Assembly: GCF_031202305.1 (NCBI RefSeq)
Contig: NZ_CP101731.1
Location: forward strand, 62,001-126,000
DNA length: 64,000 nucleotides
Direction of reading: 5' to 3'
Source: Pelagibacterium sp. 26DY04
GTDB lineage: Bacteria; Pseudomonadota; Alphaproteobacteria; Rhizobiales; Devosiaceae
This document shows, in pieces, positions 35,809 to 44,958 of the stretch. The position numbers and the translations under genes are program-made. Every line of letters starts with the position of its first letter. The stretch's first letter is position 1. Below the pieces are notes generated by a model. It made no database searches and had not been told where the DNA came from. It saw nothing but the letters and a program-made list of their open reading frames with translations.

Positions 35809-36674
35809 ACCTTTTCATTTTCGGAGCCGGCTATTCGGCCCGCGCCACCGTCGATGCCTTGCGCGCGGGCGGAGAACTCGAAATCTCGGCCACCACGAGG
35901 GACTTGCAAAAGGCGCAGGACCTTAGCGGCTCGGGCATCACCCCGCATCTGTTCGAAGGCACCGAGCCCTCCGAGACGGTGGGCGCGGCGCTCGCCCGCG
36001 CCACCCATCTTCTGGTCTCGATCGCTCCGGGCGCCAATGGCGATCCGGCGCTTCTCCACCATGCCCGCGATATTGTCGCCGCCCCGCATCTGCGCTGGAT
36101 CGGCTATTATTCCACCATCGGCGTCTATGGCGACGCGCAGGGCGCCTGGATCGATGAATCCGCGCCCACCGAGCCGCTCTCGGCGCGCAACCGCTACCGG
36201 CTCGACGCCGAAACGGCCTGGCGCGATGTTGCCGCGCAAAAGGGCGTACCGCTCGCCATCCTGCGCCTCGCCGGCATCTACGGGCCTGACCGCTCGGCAT
36301 TCGATAAGCTGCGCAACGGCACCGCCCGCCGGATCGTCAAGCCCGATCAGGTGTTCAACCGCATCCATGTCCACGATATCGGCGCCATCACAGCCGCTGC
36401 CGCGCGCGCCCGGCTGTCGGGCATTTTCAACCTCGCCGATGACGAGCCCGCCCCGCCCCAGGACGTGATCGCCCACGCCGCCGAACTCATGGGCGCCGAA
36501 CCGCCCCCCGCGATCGCCTTCGAGGACGCCGATCTCTCGCCCATGGCCAAAACCTTCTACACCGGCAACCGCCGCGTCTCGAACGCCAAGATCAAATCCG
36601 CGCTCGGCTACACCTTCCGCTACCCCACCTATCGCGAGGGCCATGCGGCGATCCGCGCTTCGGAAAACAGCTAG
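35796..36674 (+). CDS. SDR family NAD(P)-dependent protein (YeeZ-like)
   Basis: 292 residues from the ATG at 35796. The Rossmann motif is FIFGAGYSARATVDALR, a variant of GxxGxxG; YYSTIGVYGDAQGAWIDES and RIHVHDIGAI are typical of YeeZ-like extended SDRs. It overlaps the 3' end of queG by 13 bases, so co-translation is likely. Function is unknown; relatives are annotated as SDR oxidoreductases. The end of the gene is 243 bases before rbfA, with a repeat element between. Confidence 0.85.
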   Translation: MDQLNLFIFGAGYSARATVDALRAGGELEISATTRDLQKAQDLSGSGITPHLFEGTEPSETVGAALARATHLLVSIAPGANGDPALLHHARDIVAAPHLRWIGYYSTIGVYGDAQGAWIDESAPTEPLSARNRYRLDAETAWRDVAAQKGVPLAILRLAGIYGPDRSAFDKLRNGTARRIVKPDQVFNRIHVHDIGAITAAAARARLSGIFNLADDEPAPPQDVIAHAAELMGAEPPPAIAFEDADLSPMAKTFYTGNRRVSNAKIKSALGYTFRYPTYREGHAAIRASENS

Positions 36675-36700
36675 GCCAAAGTGTCGCGCAAGCTCAGAGC

Positions 36701-36841
36701 CCCCCTCATCCGACCGCTTCGCGGCCACCTTCTCCCACCAGGGGAGAAGGGGAGCTAAAGGCAGCGTTTCGGCAAGAGCTCTGGCGATGCCCAAAGAGTC
36801 CCCCTCTCCCCTGATGGGAGAGGGGCCGGGGGGAAGGGGGG
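36701..36841. repeat. Dispersed palindromic repeat, copy B
   Basis: The best-preserved copy. It opens with CCCCCTCATCCGACCGC, then the palindrome CCTTCTCCC-ACCA-GGGGAGAAGG, a spacer with GGCAGCG and GGCAAGA, and closes with the second palindrome CCCCTCTCCC-TGAT-GGGAGAGGGG. It lies in the gap between the SDR gene and rbfA. Copy A shares the spacer words as well as the arms, so the copies descend from one element. Confidence 0.85.
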
Positions 36842-36917
36842 CACTGAGCTTGCCGAAAGCGCCGAACTCTCGCTTCTTCCGATTGACGAACCGCCCCGCA
36901 CCCCCTATTTCCCCGCA

Positions 36918-37331
36918 ATGGTCAAAAAGGCATCAACATCGGCACCCTCCCAGCGCATGCTTCGCGTCGGCGAACGCGTGCGTCATGAGATTTCCGCACT
37001 TCTCGCGCGCGGCGAGATTATCGATCCGCTGCTCGAAACCGTGACCGTCACGGTCCCCGAAGTGCGCATGACGCCCGATCTCAAACTCGCCAATGTCTAT
37101 GTCATGCCGCTGGGCGGCGAGAACGCAGAGGACGTTGTCGAGGCGCTCAATGCGCACGCCAAATTCATCCGCGGACGCGTGACCCCGGCGCTCGATCTCA
37201 AATACGCGCCTCAGTTCCGCTTTTTCGTCGACCAGACCTTCGACGAATATGGCCGCATCGACGCGCTGCTGCGTTCCGATCGCGTGCAGCGCGACCTCGC
37301 GCCCCGCGACGACGAAGACGACAAAGAATAG
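36918..37331 (+). CDS. rbfA: 30S ribosome-binding factor RbfA
   Basis: 137 residues. QRMLRVGERVRHEISALLARG, a KH-type core with VRMTPDLKLANVYVMPLGG and LKYAPQFRFFVDQTFDEYGRID match RbfA, which matures the 16S 5' end and the 30S subunit, especially in the cold. truB follows after 15 bases. infB, which usually precedes rbfA, is not here; a repeat element and an SDR gene occupy the upstream side. Confidence 0.94.
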   Translation: MVKKASTSAPSQRMLRVGERVRHEISALLARGEIIDPLLETVTVTVPEVRMTPDLKLANVYVMPLGGENAEDVVEALNAHAKFIRGRVTPALDLKYAPQFRFFVDQTFDEYGRIDALLRSDRVQRDLAPRDDEDDKE

Positions 37332-37346
37332 ACCAGGACGGCTGAC

Positions 37347-38258
37347 GTGAGCGAAGCTCCCAAAAAGCGCGTCAAGCGCAACCTTTCCCGCTGGCTTGTG
37401 TTCAACAAGCCCTACGACATGAGCTCCACCGAGGCGGTGGGCAAGCTCCGCTGGCTGTATGGGGCCAAAAAGGCCGGCCATGCGGGGACGCTCGATCCCC
37501 TGGCCACCGGCATTCTCCCCATCGCGTTCGGCGAAGCCACCAAGACCGTCCCCGCCGTCCAGGACGGGGTCAAGGTCTATCATTTCGACATCGCCTGGGG
37601 GGCGGCCACCACCACCGACGATATCGAGGGCGAGGTGATCGCCACCTCCGATGTCCGCCCCACCGGCGAAGCGCTTGCCGCGCTGCTTCCGCGCTTTACC
37701 GGCATCATCACGCAGGTCCCGCCCGCTTTTTCCGCCATCAAGATCGGCGGCGAGCGCGCCTATGATCTGGCCCGCGCCGGGGAAAAGCTCGATATGCCGC
37801 CCCGCGAGGTGGAGATCGACGCCCTCGAAGTCCTGTTCCATGGGCACGATCGCTCGCGCCTTTCGGTCACCTGCTCGAAAGGCACCTATGTGCGCGCCCT
37901 TGCCCGCGACATCGCTGAAGCCCTGGGCACCAAGGGCCATGTCGGTGCCCTCCATCGCGCCCAGGTCGGGGCTTTCACCGATGCCGACGCGGTAACGCTC
38001 GAAGCTGTCGAAACGGCGGACCAGGCCGGCCGGGATGACCTTCTGCTCCCCGTCGCTGCCGGGCTCACCGGCCTCCCCGAAGTCCGGCTCGACGCCCGCC
38101 AGGCCGCCACGGTGCGCCTGGGCAATCCTGTGCTGCTCACCGGCCGCGAGGCTCCGATCGCCCTCGATGACGCCTGGGCAAGCCTCAAGGGAGAGGCGGT
38201 AGCCCTTGGTGTTGTCGAAGCCGGCCAGTTCAAGCCGCGCCGGGTGATCCTGGGCTGA
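37347..38258 (+). CDS. truB: tRNA pseudouridine(55) synthase TruB
   Basis: 303 residues from a GTG at 37347. The catalytic-Asp motif GHAGTLDPLATGILPIAFGEATK is near residue 45, preceded by VFNKPYDMSSTEAVGKLR; a PUA-like C-terminal part follows. It makes pseudouridine 55 in the T-loop of tRNAs. It is 15 bases after rbfA. 50 bases later a sensor kinase gene begins, where rpsO is normally found. Confidence 0.95.
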   Translation: MSEAPKKRVKRNLSRWLVFNKPYDMSSTEAVGKLRWLYGAKKAGHAGTLDPLATGILPIAFGEATKTVPAVQDGVKVYHFDIAWGAATTTDDIEGEVIATSDVRPTGEALAALLPRFTGIITQVPPAFSAIKIGGERAYDLARAGEKLDMPPREVEIDALEVLFHGHDRSRLSVTCSKGTYVRALARDIAEALGTKGHVGALHRAQVGAFTDADAVTLEAVETADQAGRDDLLLPVAAGLTGLPEVRLDARQAATVRLGNPVLLTGREAPIALDDAWASLKGEAVALGVVEAGQFKPRRVILG

Positions 38259-38308
38259 CGGCGCGTCGGCGCTCTTTACCCACCCCATCCGATTGGCTAA
38301 AGGTTTGA

Positions 38309-40072
38309 GTGTCCACAGGGTTCGGCCACTCGACGATGTCTCAGTCCGCGCTAGAGAACGACACCGACAAGGCCGTATCGGAGCCTGGGCAGGCGCCTAT
38401 CCGTCCGCCCCGTTCGGTCCCCATCATTTTCTATCTCGCCTTTCTGGTGGTGGTGATCGTCCTGCCGGCCACGGCTTTCACTGCCGTGCTCCTTGCCCGC
38501 CACAACGTGGCCCAGGAGGAAACCGTCGAAACCTTCACCGTCGCCACCACGCGCTCGGTGGTGCAGGCGGTCGAAAGGGAGATCTCGGGCATGATCACCA
38601 CCCAAAGGGTGCTGATGAGCATCGAGGCCCTTTCCGATGGCGATCTGGCGCAATTTCACGAGCATGCGCGCACTGCGCTTTCGGGCACCGGATCGTTCTT
38701 CATTCTGGCCGATGAGAATTTCAATCAGCTCCTCAACACGCGTGTCGAATTCGGCACGCCCCTGGGCCCGATCTCCGAGATCGAGACCGCCCGCCGCGCG
38801 CTGGAAACGCCCGACGCCGTGGTTTCCAACGTCTTTTACGGCCAGACGGCGGAAAACTACGTTTTCAACGTTGTCCGCCAGAGGCCGGAGATCACCCCGC
38901 CTCAGCTCGCCATCCTGACCCAGGATGCCGCCTCGCTCACCAATGCGCTGTTGACGCGGGAATTGCCCCAGGGCTGGCATGTGGCCCTTGTCGATTCCAA
39001 TAACACCGTTCTTGTAGCCTCCCAGGATTCCGCCCGCATGGGCGAGCCGTTCTTCATTCCCTTGAGCGAAAACTCCGGATCGGGAACCGGCTGGCGCGAT
39101 ATTTCCATTGCCGGCGAGGATTACCGGGCGATCACCCAATATTCGATCCTCACGGGCTGGTATGTGGTGGCCTGGGCGCCCACCTCGGTGGTCACCGAAC
39201 CCCTGCGCACGACGCTGCTGTGGCTGCTGCTCGGTGCCATTCTGATCGTGGGGCTGGCGGCGGCCGCCGCCGCCGTCGTCGCGCGGCAGATCGCATCCTC
39301 GGTGCGCGGCCTCGCCCGGCAGGCCCGCGCCATGGGCGCCGGCGAGGAGATCGGCCCGATCCCCTATCCCGTCCACGAACTCGCCGTCGTCTCCCAGGCC
39401 CTGGCGGACGCCAGCGACAGGCGCCGCCAGGCCGAAACCGAGGCGCGGTTCCTGATGCGCGAGGTGGCGCACCGTTCCAAGAACCAATTGACTGTCATCG
39501 CCGCCATGGCCAAGCAGACGGCGCGCGGCGCCGACAGCGTGGAAAAATTCGTCGAAAGCTTCAACAATCGCCTCTATGGGCTCGCCCGCTCCACAGATCT
39601 GCTGCTGGCTCACGGCACCCAGGGCATCGGCCTGCGTGATCTGTTCGGCACCCAGATCGATCCCTTCCGCCCCGAGGACTCCAGCCGGGTGACCAAAACC
39701 GGGGTCAACGTCTATCTCAACGTCCAGGCCGCCCAGGTCCTGGGCATGGCGGCGCACGAATTGGCCACCAACGCCGCCAAGTATGGCGCCTTCTCGCGCG
39801 AGGGCGGCAAGCTCACCATCAACTGGAACAGGGCGGGCGGGGGCCGGCTGCATCTTGTCTGGCGCGAAACCGTGCCCGATTTCACCCCGCCCCCCGAACG
39901 CAAGGGATTTGGCTCGGTGGTGCTCGAAACCATGGTCGCGAGCGCGCTCAAGGCCGATGTCGAGCGCATCGTTCATCCCGACGGCATCGAATGGGTGTTC
40001 TCCATCCCCCTCGATCAGATCGACCCCGATCGCGACGCCCCCACGCCCGACGAGCTCAAACCCGAGCGTTGA
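38309..40072 (+). CDS. HWE-family sensor histidine kinase
   Basis: 587 residues from a GTG at 38309 with AAAGG upstream; ATG 38336 is an alternative. TM1 spans about 37-63, a periplasmic sensor domain about 64-300, TM2 about 303-327, then a HAMP-like linker. The phospho-acceptor is H388 in MREVAHRSKNQLTVI. The N-box HELATNAAKYGAFS and the motif VWRETVP (WxE) define the HWE subfamily, which is common in Rhizobiales. No response regulator is adjacent. The signal is unknown. It sits between truB and rpsO, and ends before a strong hairpin. Confidence 0.9.
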   Translation: MSTGFGHSTMSQSALENDTDKAVSEPGQAPIRPPRSVPIIFYLAFLVVVIVLPATAFTAVLLARHNVAQEETVETFTVATTRSVVQAVEREISGMITTQRVLMSIEALSDGDLAQFHEHARTALSGTGSFFILADENFNQLLNTRVEFGTPLGPISEIETARRALETPDAVVSNVFYGQTAENYVFNVVRQRPEITPPQLAILTQDAASLTNALLTRELPQGWHVALVDSNNTVLVASQDSARMGEPFFIPLSENSGSGTGWRDISIAGEDYRAITQYSILTGWYVVAWAPTSVVTEPLRTTLLWLLLGAILIVGLAAAAAAVVARQIASSVRGLARQARAMGAGEEIGPIPYPVHELAVVSQALADASDRRRQAETEARFLMREVAHRSKNQLTVIAAMAKQTARGADSVEKFVESFNNRLYGLARSTDLLLAHGTQGIGLRDLFGTQIDPFRPEDSSRVTKTGVNVYLNVQAAQVLGMAAHELATNAAKYGAFSREGGKLTINWNRAGGGRLHLVWRETVPDFTPPPERKGFGSVVLETMVASALKADVERIVHPDGIEWVFSIPLDQIDPDRDAPTPDELKPER

Positions 40073-40090
40073 GGCGGCCACCCGGCACAC

Positions 40091-40119
40091 GGCAAATGAG
40101 AAAAAACTTCTCATTTGCC
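40091..40119 (+). terminator. Perfect 12-bp hairpin between the kinase gene and rpsO
   Basis: GGCAAATGAGAA (40091-40102) pairs exactly with TTCTCATTTGCC (40108-40119) around a 5-base loop, 18 bases after the kinase stop. Only a C-run follows, not a U-tract, so it may be a terminator, an RNA-processing site, or the 5' end structure of rpsO mRNA. rpsO starts 120 bases downstream. Confidence 0.65.
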
Positions 40120-40239
40120 CCCCGATACCCTATATGACCGCCATCGGAGCGGTTCCCGCTCTGGATTTAAAACGGCCATTCCTGGACGGCATCCCGGTTT
40201 TGGCGTCACTCAACTCCTTATATTTGAAAGGATTTTTCG

Positions 40240-40509
40240 ATGTCGATCACTGCTGAGCGCAAAGCTGAACTCATTGCGGAATACGCGACCAAGGCCGGCG
40301 ACACCGGTTCTCCGGAAGTCCAGGTCGCCATCCTCACCGAGCGCATCAACAACCTGACCGAGCACTTCAAGTCCCACAGCAAGGACAACCACTCCCGCCG
40401 TGGACTTTTGAAGCTCGTTTCGACCCGCCGTTCGCTTCTCGACTATGTCAAGCGCGGCGACCAAGCGCGGTACCAGAGCCTGATCGAACGGCTCGGCATC
40501 CGCCGCTAG
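40240..40509 (+). CDS. rpsO: 30S ribosomal protein S15
   Basis: 89 residues, [36 protein letters not shown], with [21 protein letters not shown], the signature of S15. Ribosome binding site GAAAGGA precedes the ATG. S15 binds 16S rRNA early in 30S platform assembly and often regulates its own mRNA. pnp lies 288 bases downstream, the usual rpsO-pnp pair. Confidence 0.96.
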   Translation: MSITAERKAELIAEYATKAGDTGSPEVQVAILTERINNLTEHFKSHSKDNHSRRGLLKLVSTRRSLLDYVKRGDQARYQSLIERLGIRR

Positions 40510-40523
40510 GCCAAGTCTGGTGC

Positions 40524-40547
40524 GGGGTCGGCCGTAAGGCCGGCCCC
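40524..40547 (+). terminator. GC-rich hairpin after rpsO
   Basis: GGGGTCGGCC (40524-40533) and GGCCGGCCCC (40538-40547), with one T-G wobble, loop GTAA, 14 bases after the rpsO stop. No U-tract follows; it may attenuate read-through into pnp or protect the 3' end. Confidence 0.55.
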
Positions 40548-40638
40548 GTGTCGTATCGTCCATCGGCAATGGGGCCGGTGGGCAAACAACTGCCGGAAGC
40601 GCCCTTAACTCAAGGGGCGGGGCATGGCAGGATCGCCG

Positions 40639-40673
40639 GAGGCTTCGGACTGACGCAGTCCAGGCGGAGCCTC
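40639..40673 (+). promoter_or_regulatory. Structured leader of pnp
   Basis: In the 288-base rpsO-pnp gap, GAGGCT (40639-40644) pairs with AGCCTC (40668-40673), enclosing GACTG (40648-40652) and CAGTC (40656-40660). In E. coli the pnp leader has an RNase III-cleaved stem that PNPase uses to repress its own mRNA; a similar role here is an inference. Confidence 0.45.
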
Positions 40674-40797
40674 TCGCCATCTTGTCCATGTTCCGAAAAA
40701 GTCCTGAGGGCTGCCTCTGGCGCCATTTGCGGAGTGCCGCATCGATGCTGCTTTCACTGAGCGCGTCGAGGCCGCTCCGCATAAAAAGGAACGTTCT

Positions 40798-42936
40798 ATG
40801 ACAATCAATTTCGACCACCACAAAGTCGAACTCGACTGGGGCGGTCAGCCCCTGACGCTGGAAACCGGCAAGGTCGCCCGCCAGGCTGACGGCGCCGTCG
40901 TCGCCACCCTTGGCGAAACCGTGGTTCTGGCCACCGTCGTTTCGGCCAAGGAGCCCAAGGCCGGCATCGATTTCTTCCCGCTGACCGTCAACTATCAGGA
41001 AAAGTATTTTGCCGCCGGCAAGATCCCCGGTGGTTACTTCAAGCGCGAAGGCCGCCCGACCGAGGCCGAAACCCTCATCTCGCGCCTGATCGACCGCCCG
41101 ATCCGTCCCTTGTTCCCCTATGGCTACAAGAACGAGACCCAGGTGATCGTGACCGTGCTCCAGCACGACATGGAAAACGAGCCCGACGTGCTCGCCATGG
41201 TCGCCGCTTCCGCCGCGCTCACCATTTCGGGCGTCCCCTTCATGGGCCCGATCGGCGCGGCCCGCGTCGGCTATATCGATGGCGAATACGTTCTCAACAC
41301 GCCCATCGACAAGAAGTCCGATTCCAAGCTCGACCTCGTCATGGCAGGCACCGCCGACGCCGTCCTGATGGTTGAATCCGAAGCCCAGGAACTTTCCGAA
41401 GAGGTGATGCTGGGCGCCGTGATGTTCGGCCACAAGGAGAGCCAGAAGGTGATCGACGCGATCATCAAGCTCGCCGAACTGGCCGCCAAGGAACCGCGCG
41501 AATTCGAACCCGAAGATCAGTCCGCTCTCGAAGCCGAGATGCTCTCGGTGATCGAGGCCGATCTGCGCGAAGCCTATAAGAACACCGACAAGCAGACCCG
41601 CTACGCCGCCGTCGATGCCGCCAAGGCCAAGGTCAAGGCGCATTTCATCCTCGAGGAGGGGGAAGCCAAATACACCCCCGAGCAGGTCGGCGCCGTGTTC
41701 AAGTCGCTCCAGGCCAAGGTGGTGCGCTGGAATATCCTCGACACCAAGACCCGCATCGACGGGCGCGATCTCGAAACGGTGCGCCCCATCGTCGCCGAAG
41801 TCGGCGTCCTGCCCCGCACCCACGGTTCGGCGCTCTTTACGCGCGGGGAAACCCAGGCGCTGGTGGTTGCCACGCTCGGCACGGCCGATGACGAGCAGTT
41901 CATCGATTCCCTCGAGGGCACCTATAAGCAGAACTTCCTGCTGCACTACAACTTCCCGCCCTATTCGGTCGGTGAAGCCGGCCGCATGGGCTCCCCCGGC
42001 CGCCGCGAGATCGGCCACGGCAAGCTCGCTTGGCGCGCCATCAACCCGATCCGTCCCTCGGCCGAGGAATTCCCCTATACCCTGCGCGTGGTTTCCGAGA
42101 TCACTGAATCCAACGGTTCGTCCTCCATGGCGACCGTCTGCGGCACCTCGCTGGCGCTGATGGATGCGGGCGTTCCCATGAAGAAGGCCGTTGCCGGCAT
42201 CGCCATGGGGCTGATCCTGGAAGGTGACAAGTTCGCCGTGCTGTCCGACATCCTGGGTGACGAAGATCACCTCGGCGACATGGACTTCAAGGTGGCCGGT
42301 ACGACCGATGGCGTCACCTCGCTCCAGATGGACATCAAGATTGCCGGCATCACCGAGGAGATCATGAAGATCGCCCTCGGCCAGGCCAAGAACGGCCGCA
42401 CCCACATCCTGGGCGAAATGGCCAAGGCCATCGACACGGCCCGTTCGGAAGTGGGCGAATTCGCTCCGCGCATCGAGACCATCAAGATCCCGACCGACAA
42501 GATCCGCGAAGTGATCGGCACCGGCGGCAAGGTGATCCGCGAGATCGTCGAAAAGACCGGCGCCAAGATCAACATCGAGGACGACGGCACGGTGAAAGTG
42601 TCCTCCTCGGATGGCAAGCAGATCGATGCGGCCATCAAGTGGATCAAGTCGATCACCGACGAGCCCGAAGTGGGCGAGATCTACCAGGGCACCGTGGTCA
42701 AGACCGCCGATTTCGGCGCGTTCGTCAATTTCTTCGGCTCGCGCGACGGCCTCGTGCACATCTCCCAGCTTGCCGACCAGCGCGTGGGCAAGACCACCGA
42801 TGTGGTCAAGGAAGGCGACAAGGTCTGGGTCAAGCTCCTGGGCTTTGACGAGCGTGGCAAGGTGCGCCTGTCCATGAAGGTCGTCGACCAGGAGACGGGC
42901 AAGGAACGCGCCAAGGAAGAAGAAGACGCCGAGTAA
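40798..42936 (+). CDS. pnp: Polyribonucleotide nucleotidyltransferase
   Basis: 712 residues with two RNase PH cores ([26 protein letters not shown] and [15 protein letters not shown]), the [16 protein letters not shown] block, then KH ([27 protein letters not shown]) and S1 ([22 protein letters not shown]) domains. It is the phosphorolytic 3'-5' exonuclease and degradosome enzyme. Start ATG at 40798 has AAAAAGGAA upstream. It ends before a strong terminator. A very long antisense open frame across this gene is a composition artefact. Confidence 0.97.
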   Translation: MTINFDHHKVELDWGGQPLTLETGKVARQADGAVVATLGETVVLATVVSAKEPKAGIDFFPLTVNYQEKYFAAGKIPGGYFKREGRPTEAETLISRLIDRPIRPLFPYGYKNETQVIVTVLQHDMENEPDVLAMVAASAALTISGVPFMGPIGAARVGYIDGEYVLNTPIDKKSDSKLDLVMAGTADAVLMVESEAQELSEEVMLGAVMFGHKESQKVIDAIIKLAELAAKEPREFEPEDQSALEAEMLSVIEADLREAYKNTDKQTRYAAVDAAKAKVKAHFILEEGEAKYTPEQVGAVFKSLQAKVVRWNILDTKTRIDGRDLETVRPIVAEVGVLPRTHGSALFTRGETQALVVATLGTADDEQFIDSLEGTYKQNFLLHYNFPPYSVGEAGRMGSPGRREIGHGKLAWRAINPIRPSAEEFPYTLRVVSEITESNGSSSMATVCGTSLALMDAGVPMKKAVAGIAMGLILEGDKFAVLSDILGDEDHLGDMDFKVAGTTDGVTSLQMDIKIAGITEEIMKIALGQAKNGRTHILGEMAKAIDTARSEVGEFAPRIETIKIPTDKIREVIGTGGKVIREIVEKTGAKINIEDDGTVKVSSSDGKQIDAAIKWIKSITDEPEVGEIYQGTVVKTADFGAFVNFFGSRDGLVHISQLADQRVGKTTDVVKEGDKVWVKLLGFDERGKVRLSMKVVDQETGKERAKEEEDAE

Positions 42937-42968
42937 TCGCGCGGCTTCTCTAATCTGGAATGCATCGG

Positions 42969-43005
42969 CCCGGCGCCCCGAAAGGAGCGCCGGGTTTTTT
43001 GTTTT
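42969..43005 (+). terminator. Rho-independent terminator after pnp
   Basis: The stem CCCGGCGC (42969-42976) and GCGCCGGG (42987-42994) has a 10-base loop and is followed by TTTTTTGTTTT, 32 bases after the pnp stop. A textbook intrinsic terminator. Confidence 0.93.
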
Positions 43006-43095
43006 CTCGCCCTTGTGATTTTTTCGTGTTCTGCTGTCGGATCGCCGAGACCGGGCACGTCCTATGGACGTGCATGACCGACAAGGGAGAGAAAA

Positions 43096-43521
43096 ATGCG
43101 CTTCATGGTGATGATCAAGGCGTCCGCCGAGAGCGAGGCCGACGTCGCGCCCGAGGAAGGCCTGCTCTTGAAGATGGGCCGCTACAATGAGGAATTGATC
43201 AAGGCCGGCATCATGGTCGACGGCGCCGGGCTGATGTCGAGCGCCAAGGGGGCCAGGGTGCAGGTCATCGACGGCAAACCGCTGGTCACCGATGGCCCGT
43301 TCGCCGAGATCAAGGAAGTGATCGCCGGCTTCTGGATATGGGAATGCGCCTCGCTCCAGGAGGCCATCGACTGGGTCGCCAAATGCCCCATCGCCCACGG
43401 TCAGGACCGTTTCGAGATTCGCCAGATGCATGAGCTCGAAGATTTCGGCGCCGAGGGTGATGAAGGCTACGATCTGCACAAAAAGCTCGACGCCCAGCTT
43501 GCCGCCCGGAAGGGAGCTTGA
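43096..43521 (+). CDS. YCII-related (YciI family) protein, DGPF-type
   Basis: 141 residues starting MRFMVMIKASAESEADVAPE at an ATG with GGGAGAG upstream. LVTDGPFAEIKEVIAGFWIWE is the DGPF motif of the YciI/DGPFAETKE family, and the C-terminal alpha region follows. Such proteins often stand beside ECF sigma genes; none is here. The next gene, a hydrolase, begins 3 bases after the stop, then a GFA protein after 13 bases, so the three form an operon. Confidence 0.88.
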   Translation: MRFMVMIKASAESEADVAPEEGLLLKMGRYNEELIKAGIMVDGAGLMSSAKGARVQVIDGKPLVTDGPFAEIKEVIAGFWIWECASLQEAIDWVAKCPIAHGQDRFEIRQMHELEDFGAEGDEGYDLHKKLDAQLAARKGA

Positions 43522-43524
43522 ACC

Positions 43525-44316
43525 ATGCCCATCGTCACGTCCGCCGACGGAACCAGGATCGGCTATGAAACGCACGGCACCGGCCCGCTGGTGATCTGCG
43601 TTGCCGGCGCCACGCAGTATCGCGCCGTCGATCAGGACACACCCAGGCTCGCAAATCTTCTGGCCGACCGCTTCACCGTGCTCATTTATGATCGCCGCGG
43701 CCGGGGCGAAAGCGGCAATACCGAGCCTTATGCTCCCATGCGCGAGATCGAGGATATCGAGGCCTTGATCGACGCTCAGGGTGGTACTGCCATGCTTTAC
43801 GGCATGAGCTCGGGCGCCGTTCTCGCGCTCGAAGCCGCCGCGGCCCTGCCCCAAAAGGTGACCCGCGTCATCTGTTACGAGCCACCCATCAACGGAGCGC
43901 AATCGCGCGATGAGGCCTTCGCCGAGCTCGCCGAAATGGAGGCGTTCAAATCCAATGGAGATGGCGCCGGGGCCATGGAAGCCTTCATGCGCTCGGTGGG
44001 AGCGTCCGACGATGACGTCGCGGGGTTCAAGGCCAGCCCGGCCTGGGCCGGCTTTGCGGCGGTGGGCACCACCATTGCCCATGATTATCGCGTCATGGCC
44101 GAAGCCACCAAGGGTGACATGAAGACCCGCTGGCGCGGCATCGCCCAGCCGGTTCTGGTGGTCAATGGCGACAAGAGCTTTGCTTTCATGGAAGCGGGAG
44201 CCGATGCCGCCGCTGCCGCGTTGCCGAACGCCACGCGGAAAACCCTGCAGGGTCAGGGCCACGACCCCGCCGCCGAGATCATCGCGCCGGTGCTGGCCGA
44301 GTTCTTCGCCCTCTGA
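43525..44316 (+). CDS. Alpha/beta hydrolase
   Basis: 263 residues. The oxyanion/N-terminal block is GYETHGTGPLVICVAGATQ, DRRGRGESGNT follows, and the nucleophile elbow GMSSG (Ser in YGMSSGAVLALEAA) is near residue 95. The acid residue and a C-terminal His (GQGHDPAAE) complete a probable triad. Substrate unknown; relatives are called alpha/beta fold hydrolases. It is cotranscribed between the YciI gene and a GFA gene. Confidence 0.88.
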   Translation: MPIVTSADGTRIGYETHGTGPLVICVAGATQYRAVDQDTPRLANLLADRFTVLIYDRRGRGESGNTEPYAPMREIEDIEALIDAQGGTAMLYGMSSGAVLALEAAAALPQKVTRVICYEPPINGAQSRDEAFAELAEMEAFKSNGDGAGAMEAFMRSVGASDDDVAGFKASPAWAGFAAVGTTIAHDYRVMAEATKGDMKTRWRGIAQPVLVVNGDKSFAFMEAGADAAAAALPNATRKTLQGQGHDPAAEIIAPVLAEFFAL

Positions 44317-44329
44317 TCGGAGCAGCGTG

Positions 44330-44752
44330 ATGGAAAGGATCTATACGGGGAGCTGCCATTGCGGCTCCATCCACTTCACCGCCCCCATCGATCTCGATGA
44401 GGGGATCCGCAAATGCAACTGCACATATTGCTTCAAGACCGGCTATCGCAAGGCGTTCGCCTATGGGGATTCGGTTGCGGTGACGCAAGGGGAGGAGCAT
44501 ATCGGCCACTATGCCGCCGAGCCCTCCTCATGGCCTGCTGGGCATATCGACCATATGTTCTGCACAAGCTGCGGCACGCAGCTCTTTTCCCGCGGCTATC
44601 TCGAATTCGCGCCCTTCAATGGCTGGTTCCACGCCGTCAACGTTTCGACGCTCGATGCTACGCCCGAAGAGCTCGATGCCGCCCCGATCATCTATGAGGA
44701 CGGGCTGCATGACAGGCAGGATCAGGCGCCGGCGCTCGTGGGATACCTTTAA
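44330..44752 (+). CDS. GFA family protein, second copy
   Basis: 140 residues from the ATG at 44330. Cysteine clusters are GSCHCGSIHF, CNCTYCF and FCTSCGTQLFS. It is longer than the copy at 32282-32656 and shares with it only the fold motifs. It ends the YciI-hydrolase-GFA operon and overlaps the 3' end of the following minus-strand gene by 4 bases. Confidence 0.87.
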   Translation: MERIYTGSCHCGSIHFTAPIDLDEGIRKCNCTYCFKTGYRKAFAYGDSVAVTQGEEHIGHYAAEPSSWPAGHIDHMFCTSCGTQLFSRGYLEFAPFNGWFHAVNVSTLDATPEELDAAPIIYEDGLHDRQDQAPALVGYL

Positions 44753-44949
44753 AGCGCCAACAGCGCCGCGATCGCCTTTTCGATCCGGCGCTGGCGTGTC
44801 TCCTCGGTCGTGGCCGCCTCGATATCGAGCACATGGTGGCGTTTGAGGCCATGGGGCAGCGCGGCGAACCGCTTCCTGGCTTCAGGATGCGCCTCCAGCG
44901 CCGCGGCAAAATCCTCCGGCAGCTTCAGTTCGGCGTCGAATTGGGCCAT
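44749..44949 (-). CDS. Small stand-alone YdeI/OmpD-associated domain protein
   Basis: 66 residues with an AGGAGG ribosome binding site 7 bases ahead of the ATG at 44949. LPEDFAAALEAHPEARKRFAAL and ETRQRRIEKAIAALL align with the C-terminal part of the full YdeI protein at 53833-54435 (MPEDFVRAVEADPAALETY and ETRVRNIEKFVAML). It is the YdeI/OmpD-associated domain alone. Function unknown; bacteriocin-protection is only a family label. It lies 9 bases downstream of the dehydrogenase gene, with which it may share a transcript. Confidence 0.8.
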   Translation of the reverse strand: MAQFDAELKLPEDFAAALEAHPEARKRFAALPHGLKRHHVLDIEAATTEETRQRRIEKAIAALLAL

Positions 44950-44958
44950 TCCAGCCTC

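Noticed and set aside
40210..44262. A minus-strand open frame of 1350 codons lying antisense to rpsO, pnp, the YciI gene and the hydrolase
   Set aside because: It is antisense to well-supported genes with conserved motifs. High GC at third codon positions leaves the opposite strand without stop codons. Its translation (many His, Gly, Asp, Glu) has no family motif.
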